DNA of 57,055 bases from a beta proteobacterium AAP51. Its GTDB lineage: Bacteria > Pseudomonadota > Gammaproteobacteria > Burkholderiales > Burkholderiaceae_C. A model generated the notes under the pieces. It worked only from the letters and a program-made list of their open reading frames with translations. It was not told where the DNA came from and did not search any database. The DNA is taken from positions 1 to 57,055 of the forward strand of contig LJHT01000055.1 of assembly GCA_001295905.1 (NCBI GenBank), given 5' to 3'. The translations under genes and the position numbers were made by a program. Of the stretch, positions 27,230 through 36,198 are shown piece after piece. Within the stretch, counting starts at the first letter, position 1, and every line of letters begins with the position of its first letter.

Positions 27230-29200
27230 ATGTTCGTGCAACGACATCTCGCGCCCGACCCCAGCGCAGCGATCGGTTCCGCAGCCGCTGCTTGCCGAAG
27301 CCGAGCAACGCGTGCTGCACGGCGTTGGCTCGCGGCCCTCGCGTTGGGCGCTATGGCTGCGGTCGTCGGCTGCGGCGGTGGCTCTGGAGCAGGCTCTGAG
27401 CCGATAGGACCCGTAGCGTTGCGTGCCGAGGTGTCTGACCACGGTACCGAACTGGAGTGCTCGGTCGCTCGACCGCTTGAGGTGGTGATGGCGCGCGACG
27501 GCGTGAGCCAGGGCCTAGTGTTGTGTCCGTTCAAGCTCCGGCTGGCCTTGGACTGGAGACTGTCGGACTGGGCGCTGCGCACGCCGTCCGGCGAGCCGCT
27601 GGCGACATCGGCCTCCCAACTGCGCGAGCCGCTGGTGTTGGGTCTACCATCGACGACATACGTGCTGAAGGACGCCTACGCGCGCGGGCTTGCCGGCGTG
27701 CAGTTGCGGGTGCGCGCCTCGCTCGGCTCTGGCACGGTGATCGAGGTCGAAGCTCCGACCGCATTGGTGCGCATCGTGCCGCCGAGCGGCGAGCGCGTGA
27801 CGGCGGTGCAGTGGGTGGCGAGAGTCGGGTCGAATGAATTCGTCTCCCAGGCTCGCCCCGTCGAGGCGCTGAAGACTCAAGCGATCGGCCCACTTGTTGG
27901 CATGGCAGTCGGTAGGCCCTCGGCGAGCGAGCGCGATGAGTTCTTTGGCGCTTCCTATGCGTTCCCAGGGGCGCTGAACGTGCTCGAGCCTTTGCAGGCG
28001 ATGGGGTTGGGTGGGCTGGTGGACAAGGGCCGCGTATTGCGCGACATCCGACTGGCCGATCTGGATGGTGACGGGCGCGAGGACGTAATCAGTAACGTAT
28101 ACAGGTCTATTGACGCCAACCCAGTCAACTGCACGCTGATCGCCTTCGACGAGGGCGGAGGGCATTACACATACGTGAGGCCCACGCGCGAGGACGGCAC
28201 CTGCCTAGCCGGTCACGGCGAGACGATCCTGGTGGCCGACTTCAATGGCGACGGACGCCTCGACATCTTCATTCCTTTCTACGAACGTTTCGACCTGCTG
28301 CTCAACCAGGGCGGCCGTCGCTTCGTCAACGTAGCCATCGAGCGAGGCATTGACTTCCCGATCTATAGCCCGGCTCCTGAGGGCGCGGCTGTCGTCGACA
28401 TTAACTTGGATGGGAACGTCGACATCGTCGTTGGCAACGAGATCTTGCTAAACGTCGGTGACGCCCGCTTCATGCGCCTAGTACAGCCTTTCGGCGAAGA
28501 GCTCTTGTTCGACGAGGGTTTGTCTGTGGCGGACGTCGATGGCGACGGCTTTTTCGACATCGTGAAGCATCACCCCACGGATGGCCCACGCTTGTTCTGG
28601 GGCCAGCCGGGAAGGCGGACGTTTGAGCGTTCTGAACTGCTTTTGGGAATGGGCGGGCTGCTAAACAGTTCTTTCGGCCTTGCAGTGGCTGACTTCACTG
28701 GCAATGGATTGCTCGATCTGGCTCTGTCCGGGGGCAATTCAAACCAGGGTAATCCGATCCTCTGCCTACACGCTGCGCCGCGCCACTTCGATTGCCTGCT
28801 ACAGCCGTTCCGCCCCATAGCGGCCAGGCAGGACCTGTTGCTATTCATCGACAACGCTGTTGCGCAGTCGCCCGACCTTTACTTTCGCTCGCAGGAGCCG
28901 CAGGTTTACAGAGTGCCGTCGGCGGCACGCCTTGCGCGCTATCGCTTCGAGTTCGAAGTGGTCGATCGCACTGGAAGGCGTAACCAGCATGGCCGCGCCG
29001 TGCGGGTAACCTGCGCGACCACTGGCGCACCGGTAGCGCTGCGTGCGGTCGATGGTGGGAATGGCTACATGGCTCAGGGCCGCTACGCCGTGAGTGTCGC
29101 CACAGACAAGTGCGACAGCGTGATGGTGGACGTGCACTTCGAGAATGTGGCTAGAAGGTTCGGCCCGCTGCAGTCTGGGCAGCACCGGCTTGCTCCGTGA
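27230..29200 (+). CDS. FG-GAP/VCBS-repeat lipoprotein
   Basis: AGGAG lies eight bases before the ATG at 27230. The 656-residue product has a long basic N-region, a hydrophobic helix LAALALGAMAAVVG and a lipobox ending at Cys in VVGCGGGSG (about residue 44), so it should be a lipidated envelope protein. The middle carries at least five FG-GAP/VCBS units with Ca-binding D-x-D-x-D-G loops: IRLADLDGDGREDVIS, LVADFNGDGRLDIFIP, VVDINLDGNVDIVVG, VADVDGDGFFDIVKH and VADFTGNGLLDLAL. Such repeats form beta-propellers that bind glycans or proteins. The C-terminal 130 residues have two Cys pairs. It is the only + strand gene in block B; a surface role in polysaccharide binding is inferred. Confidence 0.82.
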   Translation: MFVQRHLAPDPSAAIGSAAAACRSRATRAARRWLAALALGAMAAVVGCGGGSGAGSEPIGPVALRAEVSDHGTELECSVARPLEVVMARDGVSQGLVLCPFKLRLALDWRLSDWALRTPSGEPLATSASQLREPLVLGLPSTTYVLKDAYARGLAGVQLRVRASLGSGTVIEVEAPTALVRIVPPSGERVTAVQWVARVGSNEFVSQARPVEALKTQAIGPLVGMAVGRPSASERDEFFGASYAFPGALNVLEPLQAMGLGGLVDKGRVLRDIRLADLDGDGREDVISNVYRSIDANPVNCTLIAFDEGGGHYTYVRPTREDGTCLAGHGETILVADFNGDGRLDIFIPFYERFDLLLNQGGRRFVNVAIERGIDFPIYSPAPEGAAVVDINLDGNVDIVVGNEILLNVGDARFMRLVQPFGEELLFDEGLSVADVDGDGFFDIVKHHPTDGPRLFWGQPGRRTFERSELLLGMGGLLNSSFGLAVADFTGNGLLDLALSGGNSNQGNPILCLHAAPRHFDCLLQPFRPIAARQDLLLFIDNAVAQSPDLYFRSQEPQVYRVPSAARLARYRFEFEVVDRTGRRNQHGRAVRVTCATTGAPVALRAVDGGNGYMAQGRYAVSVATDKCDSVMVDVHFENVARRFGPLQSGQHRLAP

Positions 29201-29441
29201 GCGATGGGATCCAGGCGCGCCTGCGGGTGCTTCTCTTGCCCCTGTTCGTGATGATCCTACTGAAGCGGATCGGGGTAACGTCGTCGAAGCAGCAGCGGAG
29301 TGCGGCTGAGTAGCGCCCCGTAAGGGTTGTTCCGGATGGAATGACTACATGCCTGACTTCCCTGGGCACGCTGAGGCCATGTGCTCTGAAGCGACTGCCC
29401 TGGCCTGCTTACGTGCGTCGCGTGCTCGTTCAAACTGCCAG

Positions 29442-30878
29442 CTACGGGCGCCCGGTCCTGTCTGGAAAGGGCTCAAGCCCAAGCATCTGCAGAATTGCCG
29501 GCCTGACCTCGGTGGAGTCGATCTGATCGCGGAGATCGGCAGGGTCTATGCCACTACCGAATACCATCAACACGCCGTGCGGCTGGTGGTAACCAGTGCC
29601 GGGGTCACGGTGCAGCAGTTCGATGCCGAGATCGGCGATGGTCAGCTTTGCTGCGGGGCCGTCGTCGCGGGTTAACCACGCCGCACCTTCGTCGATCGCC
29701 TGCGCGCTGGGGGACAGGCCAAGGTTGATCGTCGTACCGGTACGTTGTGCGCGCTTCCAAACCGACTCGCCGTTGGCATCGGTGAGGCGGGCCGTGGTCT
29801 GCATGAAGCGTCTGGCCTCAGCTTCGGAAGGGAATGCGAAATTAAAGTCAGGCTGCATGGCCAACAAATCCTGCGCCGGTTCATTCCAGCCGATACCATG
29901 CAGAAATCGCGGTATGTCGGTAATGCGCCATTCGCCGCGATAGCTACCTCGATCGATGGCTTCCTGGCCCATGCTCGAAGCGAGCATGAGTCGGCCCCGC
30001 CGGCCGTGCACGTAGGACATCAGCGCGTCAATCTGGGTATCTGCGATGTCCATGGCAAAAAGGATGCTTTCGGCGTGGAATAACTCTTCCGGAGTGCTCA
30101 GCTTCGTACCAAAGTCTTCCGGAAAGGCGTGCTTCCAGTAGCGATGCATCATGCCCGCGACGTGATTCGTGAAGAACGTACAGAACTCGGGTTGTGAACG
30201 CTTCAGCGCGTCTTCAAAGAAATCGAACGCCACCAAAGCCTGCAGGACCGAACGGCGCGAGCGATGCAGGACGTTGGCGCGTTCCTTGGCTAGGTGAGCC
30301 GACAGGGATACTACCGTCTTGAGGCGCAGGCCTGATTGCAACATTTCGAGCAGGTCTCGCGCGATGCTCGAATTCAGCTGCACCTGCGCGGCTTGGGCGC
30401 CGTCCTGCTTGGTCTGGCGCAGATTGAACCGCTGGAAAGCCATATACCTGGGTGGCCAAGTCTCTGCACCAGGTGCGAAGGTGTCAGGCACATAGAACTC
30501 GTAGCCTTCGTCGCTGCTGGGCGGGTAGGACTGCAGGCTGCCGAAGACTCCCACCCGTTTTCCGGCCCGTCTGAGGGTGTGCCACAGCGGTGGGTAGGCA
30601 TTGGCCGACTCGTCTCGGCTTTGGTTGATGAAACGAATGTTGTGCTCACGATTTGTCACGCCGCGGTGCAGCGTCGGCCAAGTCGTCCAGGGGTGCAGTT
30701 CCCCTTCGTCTCGGGTGAAGGTCGTGAAGGTGCGCGACTGTTTCAGCAACCGTGCCATGGCCGACTTTGGCCGCCGCGCGACATACCAGTCCACCACGCG
30801 CCAGGGAACCTCATTCAGTTCATAGAGGATCAGGGGTTGATCCTTCGACAGGAAGGGTCTGAGTTGCAGAGGTGACAT
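29442..30878 (-). CDS. Divergent alkaline-phosphatase-superfamily protein, unknown function
   Basis: The 478-residue protein lacks a signal peptide or membrane helix, so it is probably cytoplasmic. It follows the plan of type I phosphodiesterases/sulfatases: LILYELNEVPWRVVDWYV near residue 15, where a metal-ligand Asp is usual; HPWTTWPTLHRGVTNREHNI near 61, where the nucleophile Thr would fall; FFTNHVAGMMHRYWKHAF near 240, like the D-x-x-GH ligand loop; and LMLASSMGQEAI near 298, where SDHG is usual. Several ligands therefore differ from the canonical set. An upstream TTG (30914) is the other possible start; I prefer the ATG at 30878. Genes of this type occur in glycan loci without assigned function. 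Confidence 0.6.
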   Translation of the reverse strand: MSPLQLRPFLSKDQPLILYELNEVPWRVVDWYVARRPKSAMARLLKQSRTFTTFTRDEGELHPWTTWPTLHRGVTNREHNIRFINQSRDESANAYPPLWHTLRRAGKRVGVFGSLQSYPPSSDEGYEFYVPDTFAPGAETWPPRYMAFQRFNLRQTKQDGAQAAQVQLNSSIARDLLEMLQSGLRLKTVVSLSAHLAKERANVLHRSRRSVLQALVAFDFFEDALKRSQPEFCTFFTNHVAGMMHRYWKHAFPEDFGTKLSTPEELFHAESILFAMDIADTQIDALMSYVHGRRGRLMLASSMGQEAIDRGSYRGEWRITDIPRFLHGIGWNEPAQDLLAMQPDFNFAFPSEAEARRFMQTTARLTDANGESVWKRAQRTGTTINLGLSPSAQAIDEGAAWLTRDDGPAAKLTIADLGIELLHRDPGTGYHQPHGVLMVFGSGIDPADLRDQIDSTEVRPAILQMLGLEPFPDRTGRP

Positions 30879-31166
30879 TTCCGATTCTGGTGTGGCGCCG
30901 CGAGGCAGCGGCAAGGTGCTGGACCGTAAACGCTCCTAGCTCGACGTGAAACCTAGGTTCAGCGCTTCCTGCCAAAACTCTCCACCTGTCTAGAGCACAC
31001 TGCGTATCTTATAGCTATCGCTTAGAGGTTCCAGAAGCCGCCATAGAGTCGCTCATCGAGGTGTCAAGTTCGTTCTGAGACCGGCGGAAGCGAGCAACAT
31101 AGGAAAAAGTGCGATTGCCACCTCAAGGGAGGCGGACGCCATGGCCGTAGCCTTCTTGGATACTCC

Positions 31167-33161
31167 TCATGGCCTCGGTCCCAAGGACGGGCTTCTCGGG
31201 GTGGTCAGCCCGGGGCGGCGGTTCAGCCAAGCCTGGAACATCAGCACATTCCACAGCGCGTACTGCCAGTTTCGCTGACCGGACAGGTGTTCTCGCCAGC
31301 GTGCGCGTACCGCGGTCGCATCGAGGAAGCCCTCTGCGCGCAGGCGCGACTCTTGCAACAGTTCCTCGGCCCAGGCGCGCAGCGGCCCGCGCAGCCATTG
31401 ATCCAGCGGCACGCCGAAGCCCTGCTTCGGGCGTTCGATCAGCGCGCGCGGGACGTGCCGGTAGAGCACCTGCCGCAGCAGCCACTTTGACTCTTTGCCG
31501 CGAAGCTTCTGGTGCAGCGGTACGCCCCAGGCGAACTCGACGATGCGGTGATCGAGCAACGGTACCCGCGTTTCCAGGCTGACGGACATGGCTGCGCGGT
31601 CGACCTTGGCGAGAATGTCGTCAGGGAGATAGCCCAGTTGGTCGGCGAGGCACATGCAGTCGACACCGTTCGCATCGGCCCGCAGCGTGGCAGCGAGAGC
31701 CTCTATGCGAGGTCGTCGCGCGCCAGCACCGGGCACCACCTGCTCGACTTCTTCCCAGTGGGACAGAAGAGTCTCGTACATGGCCAACTGCGTCGGCGCG
31801 CGCATCACGCGAGTAGCGAACTTGTGCACCTTGTCGCCCGCGTTGCCGATACGCCGCTGAGGCGGCAGCAAGGCGTTCGGCACGCCGAACAGGCGGTCCC
31901 AGGTACCCGGCGAGATTGCGATAGCCGCGCTGGCCGCCGCTCGGCGCAGAGGCAGCGGAAACCGCTGCAGCGAACCCCAGGTTCTCGCCGCAAGGCGGTA
32001 GCGGTTGTAGCCGGCAAAGAGCTCGTCGCCAGCATCGCCCGACAGCGCCACCGTGACGTCGCGGCGCGCCATGCGGCTTACCAGGTAGGTGGGAATCTGT
32101 GACGGATCGGCAAACGGCTCGTCGTAAAGATCAGGCAACTGCTCGACCACCGCCAGTGCATCGGCCTCGGTCACGTAGTGCTCGGTGTGCTGTGTACCGA
32201 GGTGCTGGGCTACCGCTTTGGCGAACTCGGCCTCGTTGAAACCGGGCTCGGAGAATCCGATGGAGAAGGTACGTACCCGCGTGCTGCTTTGTCGCATCAT
32301 CATGGCCACGACGGCGGAGGAGTCGACGCCACCAGAGAGAAACGCGCCCACCGGCACGTCGGCCATGATCTGACCGCGAACTGCCTGCCCGAGCAGTCGC
32401 TCGAGTTCGTCCGATGCGTCGGTGTCGTTCAGCGTGGGGCCGGCGGCGCGCTGCCGGCCAGCGGCGGCGACCTCCATCAAGCTCCAGTAGCGGCCGCTGC
32501 GCGTTTGGCGCGATAACGGCAGCGTCATCCAACTGCCTGGCTCAAGCTTGCGCACGTGCGCGTAGATTGATCGCGGAGCACCGATGCACGAGTACTGCAG
32601 CAGGTCGGCAATGGCGTCGCGGTCGATAGCGCCCTCGAAGCGTGGGTGCGCCTCGAGGGCGCGGAGCTCTGAACCGAACACGAAGTCGCCGGACGGCAGC
32701 GCGCCCCAGTAGAGCGGCTTCTCGCCGAGGCGGTCGCGCGCGAGCGTGAGCTCCTTTTCGTGGTTATCCCATACGGCGACAGCGAACATGCCCACGAGCA
32801 GCGGCAGCGAGGCAATGACGCCGTGGCGATCGAAGCAGGCGAGCAGCGTCTCGGTGTCGGAGTGACCGCGCCAGGGCAGGGGTCCGAACTGCTGGCGGAG
32901 TTCGGCATGGTTGTAGATTTCGCCGTTGAAAACCACGACGTAGCGACCGCTGGCTGAGGTCATCGGCTGGCGGCCTTGAGGCGACAGGTCGACGATGGCC
33001 AGCCGGCGGTGCCCAAGCGTCACCCCGCTGTCGGGATCGGTCCAGACGCCTTGTGAGTCGGGCCCGCGATGTGCGATTCGTGCGCACATCGTCAGCGCGA
33101 CTGCCGCCGGATCGGCATCTGGCCTGGAAGGAGGAGGTAGGAAGCCTGCAATTCCACACAT
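31167..33161 (-). CDS. asnB: Asparagine synthase (glutamine-hydrolysing), AsnB-type
   Basis: The 664-residue protein has the Cys2 glutaminase domain (MCGIAGFLPPP; RIAHRGPDSQGVW near 29; VVFNGEIYNHAELRQ near 76) and the synthase domain with PP-loop SGGVDSSAVVAMMM near 275 and SGDAGDELFAGYNRYRL near 375. Unlike the copy at 14741 it has no long insert between RGPD and GHRRL, and it looks like the standard AsnB/WbpS shape. In a polysaccharide locus it may amidate a sugar carboxylate rather than aspartate; sequence alone does not decide. It lies alone between the AP-like gene and the methyltransferase gene with 160-290 bases on each side, so it may have its own promoter. Confidence 0.88.
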   Translation of the reverse strand: MCGIAGFLPPPSRPDADPAAVALTMCARIAHRGPDSQGVWTDPDSGVTLGHRRLAIVDLSPQGRQPMTSASGRYVVVFNGEIYNHAELRQQFGPLPWRGHSDTETLLACFDRHGVIASLPLLVGMFAVAVWDNHEKELTLARDRLGEKPLYWGALPSGDFVFGSELRALEAHPRFEGAIDRDAIADLLQYSCIGAPRSIYAHVRKLEPGSWMTLPLSRQTRSGRYWSLMEVAAAGRQRAAGPTLNDTDASDELERLLGQAVRGQIMADVPVGAFLSGGVDSSAVVAMMMRQSSTRVRTFSIGFSEPGFNEAEFAKAVAQHLGTQHTEHYVTEADALAVVEQLPDLYDEPFADPSQIPTYLVSRMARRDVTVALSGDAGDELFAGYNRYRLAARTWGSLQRFPLPLRRAAASAAIAISPGTWDRLFGVPNALLPPQRRIGNAGDKVHKFATRVMRAPTQLAMYETLLSHWEEVEQVVPGAGARRPRIEALAATLRADANGVDCMCLADQLGYLPDDILAKVDRAAMSVSLETRVPLLDHRIVEFAWGVPLHQKLRGKESKWLLRQVLYRHVPRALIERPKQGFGVPLDQWLRGPLRAWAEELLQESRLRAEGFLDATAVRARWREHLSGQRNWQYALWNVLMFQAWLNRRPGLTTPRSPSLGPRP

Positions 33162-33322
33162 GTTCAGTAGACGGACCCTAGGCCGGGCCCTGGTTGTAGC
33201 CTCGCGAACGGTACAAGGCCGCCGTCGTCGCGGGTGGGCGCATTGGAACCAATGCGATCCAGAGATTTACTGTGCGGTACGGCAGGTACATCCGACGCTC
33301 CTCTGAAGGTCCTTGCGGAAAT

Positions 33323-33988
33323 CTAGACGCGGCGGATTTCGAACTCAATCTCGTAGCAACTAACTAGCCAGCAGAGGTTCTCTTCATAGAACTCGCGAAG
33401 AAAAGTGCTCGAGTTGATCAAGATACCGAACGCGCGCTTGAATGCATGGCGAACATAGCGCGGGCGGTAGGACTTGAAGCCAAGTCTGGCGTCAATCAAC
33501 CTGAAGGGAGCGCTCAGCGCGTACTGCGGAACCTTCCGCACAAAGATGTCTTGATCGCAGAAGTACGAAAAGGTGTACAGCCCAAAAGGCACCCGGTGAG
33601 TTGGGTCGGAGTAATAAAAAGGATTGGAGAAGTGTGGAACCACGACGCGAAGAGTGGCTCCTATTGACATTACCCTCCCGAGTTCGTTCATCAAGCGTGG
33701 AAGGTCGCTTACGTGTTCAAGAAAGTGGGATGTAAATACTGCGCTTACGCAGCCGTCGGGAAGCAATTCTAGGATTTCGTACACGTCGCCAACTAGGTCG
33801 ACGCCTTCAAACGGTAGCAGGTCGACTCCTACTGCGCTGGGGTCGACTTTACGGGGGCCGCATCCCAACTCAAGGCGAACCTGGTGTCCCGCCTTGACTT
33901 TCGCGAGAACTCCGCTCCTGTCCTGCGGTGCTTGATGTGCGACGGGTCGCCCCGCAGTGGAGCTAGGCTCTGGGTTATCAAGTGACAA
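33323..33988 (-). CDS. SAM-dependent methyltransferase
   Basis: The 221-residue protein has a class I SAM fold: VRLELGCGPRKVDPSAVGVD near residue 37 (motif I with the acidic end), then VDLVGDVYEILELLPDGCVS near 63, SHFLEHVSDLPRLMNELGRV near 87 and LRVVVPHFSNPFYYSDPTHR near 112, a pattern typical of methyltransferases in O-antigen loci. The target is unknown. Base composition is clearly lower in GC than the neighbours at 31-33 kb and matches the genes that follow it on the map up to 39.7 kb. Confidence 0.8.
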   Translation of the reverse strand: MSLDNPEPSSTAGRPVAHQAPQDRSGVLAKVKAGHQVRLELGCGPRKVDPSAVGVDLLPFEGVDLVGDVYEILELLPDGCVSAVFTSHFLEHVSDLPRLMNELGRVMSIGATLRVVVPHFSNPFYYSDPTHRVPFGLYTFSYFCDQDIFVRKVPQYALSAPFRLIDARLGFKSYRPRYVRHAFKRAFGILINSSTFLREFYEENLCWLVSCYEIEFEIRRV

Positions 33989-34033
33989 ACTGATTTACTC
34001 CATGTTTGCTTTATCGGGCACGGCGCCTGTTTG

Positions 34034-35125
34034 TCAGGCGGCGGAGTCGAACAGCGAATCCACCACCGCTGTGGCTGTGGCCGTGGTGCAGTACCGCTGC
34101 TCGACCATGCTGCGGCCGCTGCGTCCGTAGTCTGCCCTCAACCAAGGTTCTACCATCAGCTTAGAGAGAGCGGTCACCCACTCCTCGTCATTAGCAGCCA
34201 ACTCGCCATTCACGCCCGGTACGACAATCGTCGAATTCACTCCGATGGGGGACGCAACAACCGGGAGGCCACAAGCCATGTACTGAATGAGCTTGTAGCC
34301 GCATTTGCCGCGCTCCCAAGGTGAGTCGATGAGGGGCATGATCCCAATGTCAATCTGCGCAATCTGATCTGCTTCTGATTCTTCGCTCCAGTCGACGCAG
34401 TCAATTGCAACCCCAGCTACTGGCGGTATTCGGGCGCCGATGACCTTGAATCGAATGGGATGTTTGGTGGCGAGTTCTTGTAACGCGGGAAGCGCTACCT
34501 TCAGGTAGTGCGCTGTAGCGGGTGTGCCGATCCAGCCAATGACTAGCTCCCCGCCGACGGAAAGACTGCGCTGATGCTTCACCGCATAGCGTTCCAATTG
34601 GACGGCCGTAGGGATCACGCGCACATCCTTCGCGCCAGCAGCAATGGCGCGTTCCGCCAAGTATGGGCTTCCGACAGTCACAACGGTGGCTTGCCGCATC
34701 AGGCTATCGATTTTTCTGCCAAACCACAGGCGCAAAACCATCACTCGATGCGTGTCGTAGAAGTGGAAAGTTGCGTCATCGAGGTCGAGAACATACGAGT
34801 GGCCCGACAGAAGCCAGCGTTCGAACCATGCAGGTGCCCACGGCCACAACTCCTTTTCGATCCACACGCAGTCTGGCCGCGACCAAGGCCGAAGAAGGGA
34901 CAGGATAGTCAAAAGCCTTGTGGCATAGCCCATGACAACGCTATATGGCGCCCTGCTTCCCGAGTAGAGGCGACGGAGGTACTTGTCATCAAGCAGGGCG
35001 TTGATTTCGACGCGCCATCCCGCTGCAGAGAGGCTGGGTAGATACTGAAACAGACGCATCCGGGACGAAGCTCCCAGTGTCGAATACCGGGTAAAGGCGT
35101 AAAGCCGCTTCTGTTTCGTCGTCAC
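34034..35125 (-). CDS. Glycosyltransferase family 4
   Basis: Starting at GTG 35125, which overlaps the stop of the GT2 gene as GTGA, the product has 363 residues; a GTG 8 codons upstream is possible too. The N-terminal domain has RLYAFTRYSTLGASSRMRLF near residue 6, which is usual in GT4 proteins that begin with a remodelled glycine loop. YVLDLDDATFHFYDTHR near 110 and VTVGSPYLAERAIAAGAKDV near 148 follow. The donor domain has VIGWIGTPATAHYLKVALPA near 195 and KCGYKLIQYMACGLPVVASP near 280. The sugar transferred is unknown. Confidence 0.82.
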   Translation of the reverse strand: MTTKQKRLYAFTRYSTLGASSRMRLFQYLPSLSAAGWRVEINALLDDKYLRRLYSGSRAPYSVVMGYATRLLTILSLLRPWSRPDCVWIEKELWPWAPAWFERWLLSGHSYVLDLDDATFHFYDTHRVMVLRLWFGRKIDSLMRQATVVTVGSPYLAERAIAAGAKDVRVIPTAVQLERYAVKHQRSLSVGGELVIGWIGTPATAHYLKVALPALQELATKHPIRFKVIGARIPPVAGVAIDCVDWSEESEADQIAQIDIGIMPLIDSPWERGKCGYKLIQYMACGLPVVASPIGVNSTIVVPGVNGELAANDEEWVTALSKLMVEPWLRADYGRSGRSMVEQRYCTTATATAVVDSLFDSAA

Positions 35126-36129
35126 GGTGAGGTCGTTGAGTTTGCCCACAGCGCGCGAAGCAAAAGAAGATACCCCCGCCAGACCGAGACAACATCGTCA
35201 ATGCGCCCACGCCAAAGTGCAAATACTGTGCGTGATAGCGGTTCCAGAAGCCAAACGGTAAGGTGGGTGAGCGCAAGTTCTGTGACGCTAAAGTGTTTGC
35301 GGGCGTAGAGGATTCTGCTGCGTAGTTGGTACATCAATCTTCGATCACGAACCTTGCTCGAACTTCCGCCACCGATGTGGTGTACCTGAGTTCCTCCAAG
35401 GAAGAGGCTGGTCGCACCAATGTCCCTCGCTCGCAGAGCAAAGTCAACTTCTTCGAAATACACGAAGAACCGCTCATCGAACCCGTCGAGTTTTTCAAAC
35501 AGTTTTCTGCTGGTCATGAAGAACGCCCCCATGACTTGATCGACGAAGCGCGTCTCTCTATGGTCCCAGTCAATCATGAGATGTGCCAGTTTCGGCCATA
35601 TACGGTCAAGGCCTAGTGCTCCCGCCGCGAAGTGCTTGGCACGAGGAAAGCGAGCGCAAGAGACGGATATCTTCCCTTCGCCGTCCAGCAATTGAACACC
35701 CACAATTCCCGGAGCGTCGTGCGCCTCGGTGAGCGTCCGGATAGGCTCGACCAGCGATCGCTCCAATAGTCGCGTGTCAGGGTTCAAAAAAAGCAAGATT
35801 TCTGAGTTGCCGTATCGCGCACCTTGATTGCAGGCTGCTCCGAACCCCCGGTTAACTTGATTTCGGACGATGACAAGCGGGAGTTCCAACTGCTCTATCT
35901 GTTCGATGGAATCGTCCGACGATGCGTTGTCTACCACGACAACGTGTTCTAGAGCCCAACCAACGGGCAGACAGGCGGTCGAAATCGATGACAAACATTC
36001 TCGAAGTAGGTTGCCGGTATTCCAGTTGACGATGACAATGCTCAAGCTGTGTGTAGAGGCTGCACTGGTACTCTGATTCATTTGGAATGAAGGTTGCAGT
36101 TCTTGGTCCGAGAGCAGCGAACGTCCCAT
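35122..36129 (-). CDS. Glycosyltransferase family 2 (rhamnosyltransferase-like)
   Basis: The catalytic domain starts with LSIVIVNWNTGNLLRECLSS, followed by VVVVDNASSDDSIEQIEQLE, RNQVNRGFGAACNQGARYG and LFLNPDTRLL (the DxD-equivalent), then MGAFFMTSRKLFEKLDGFDE and FFVYFEEVDFALRARD near residue 220. This is the GT2 GT-A fold of WbbL/RfbN-type transferases. I take the ATG at 36129 because GGAG sits six bases before it; ATGs at 36159 and 36081 are alternatives, and the homology begins only after the last one. It may add rhamnose or another 6-deoxyhexose (inference). Confidence 0.85.
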   Translation of the reverse strand: MGRSLLSDQELQPSFQMNQSTSAASTHSLSIVIVNWNTGNLLRECLSSISTACLPVGWALEHVVVVDNASSDDSIEQIEQLELPLVIVRNQVNRGFGAACNQGARYGNSEILLFLNPDTRLLERSLVEPIRTLTEAHDAPGIVGVQLLDGEGKISVSCARFPRAKHFAAGALGLDRIWPKLAHLMIDWDHRETRFVDQVMGAFFMTSRKLFEKLDGFDERFFVYFEEVDFALRARDIGATSLFLGGTQVHHIGGGSSSKVRDRRLMYQLRSRILYARKHFSVTELALTHLTVWLLEPLSRTVFALWRGRIDDVVSVWRGYLLLLRALWANSTTSP

Positions 36130-36198
36130 CGGCAACTCCGCGAGTGCGCAATGCCTCATCCTACTGGGCGGCGCGCGTCGGCTAGGAGCGAACGGATG

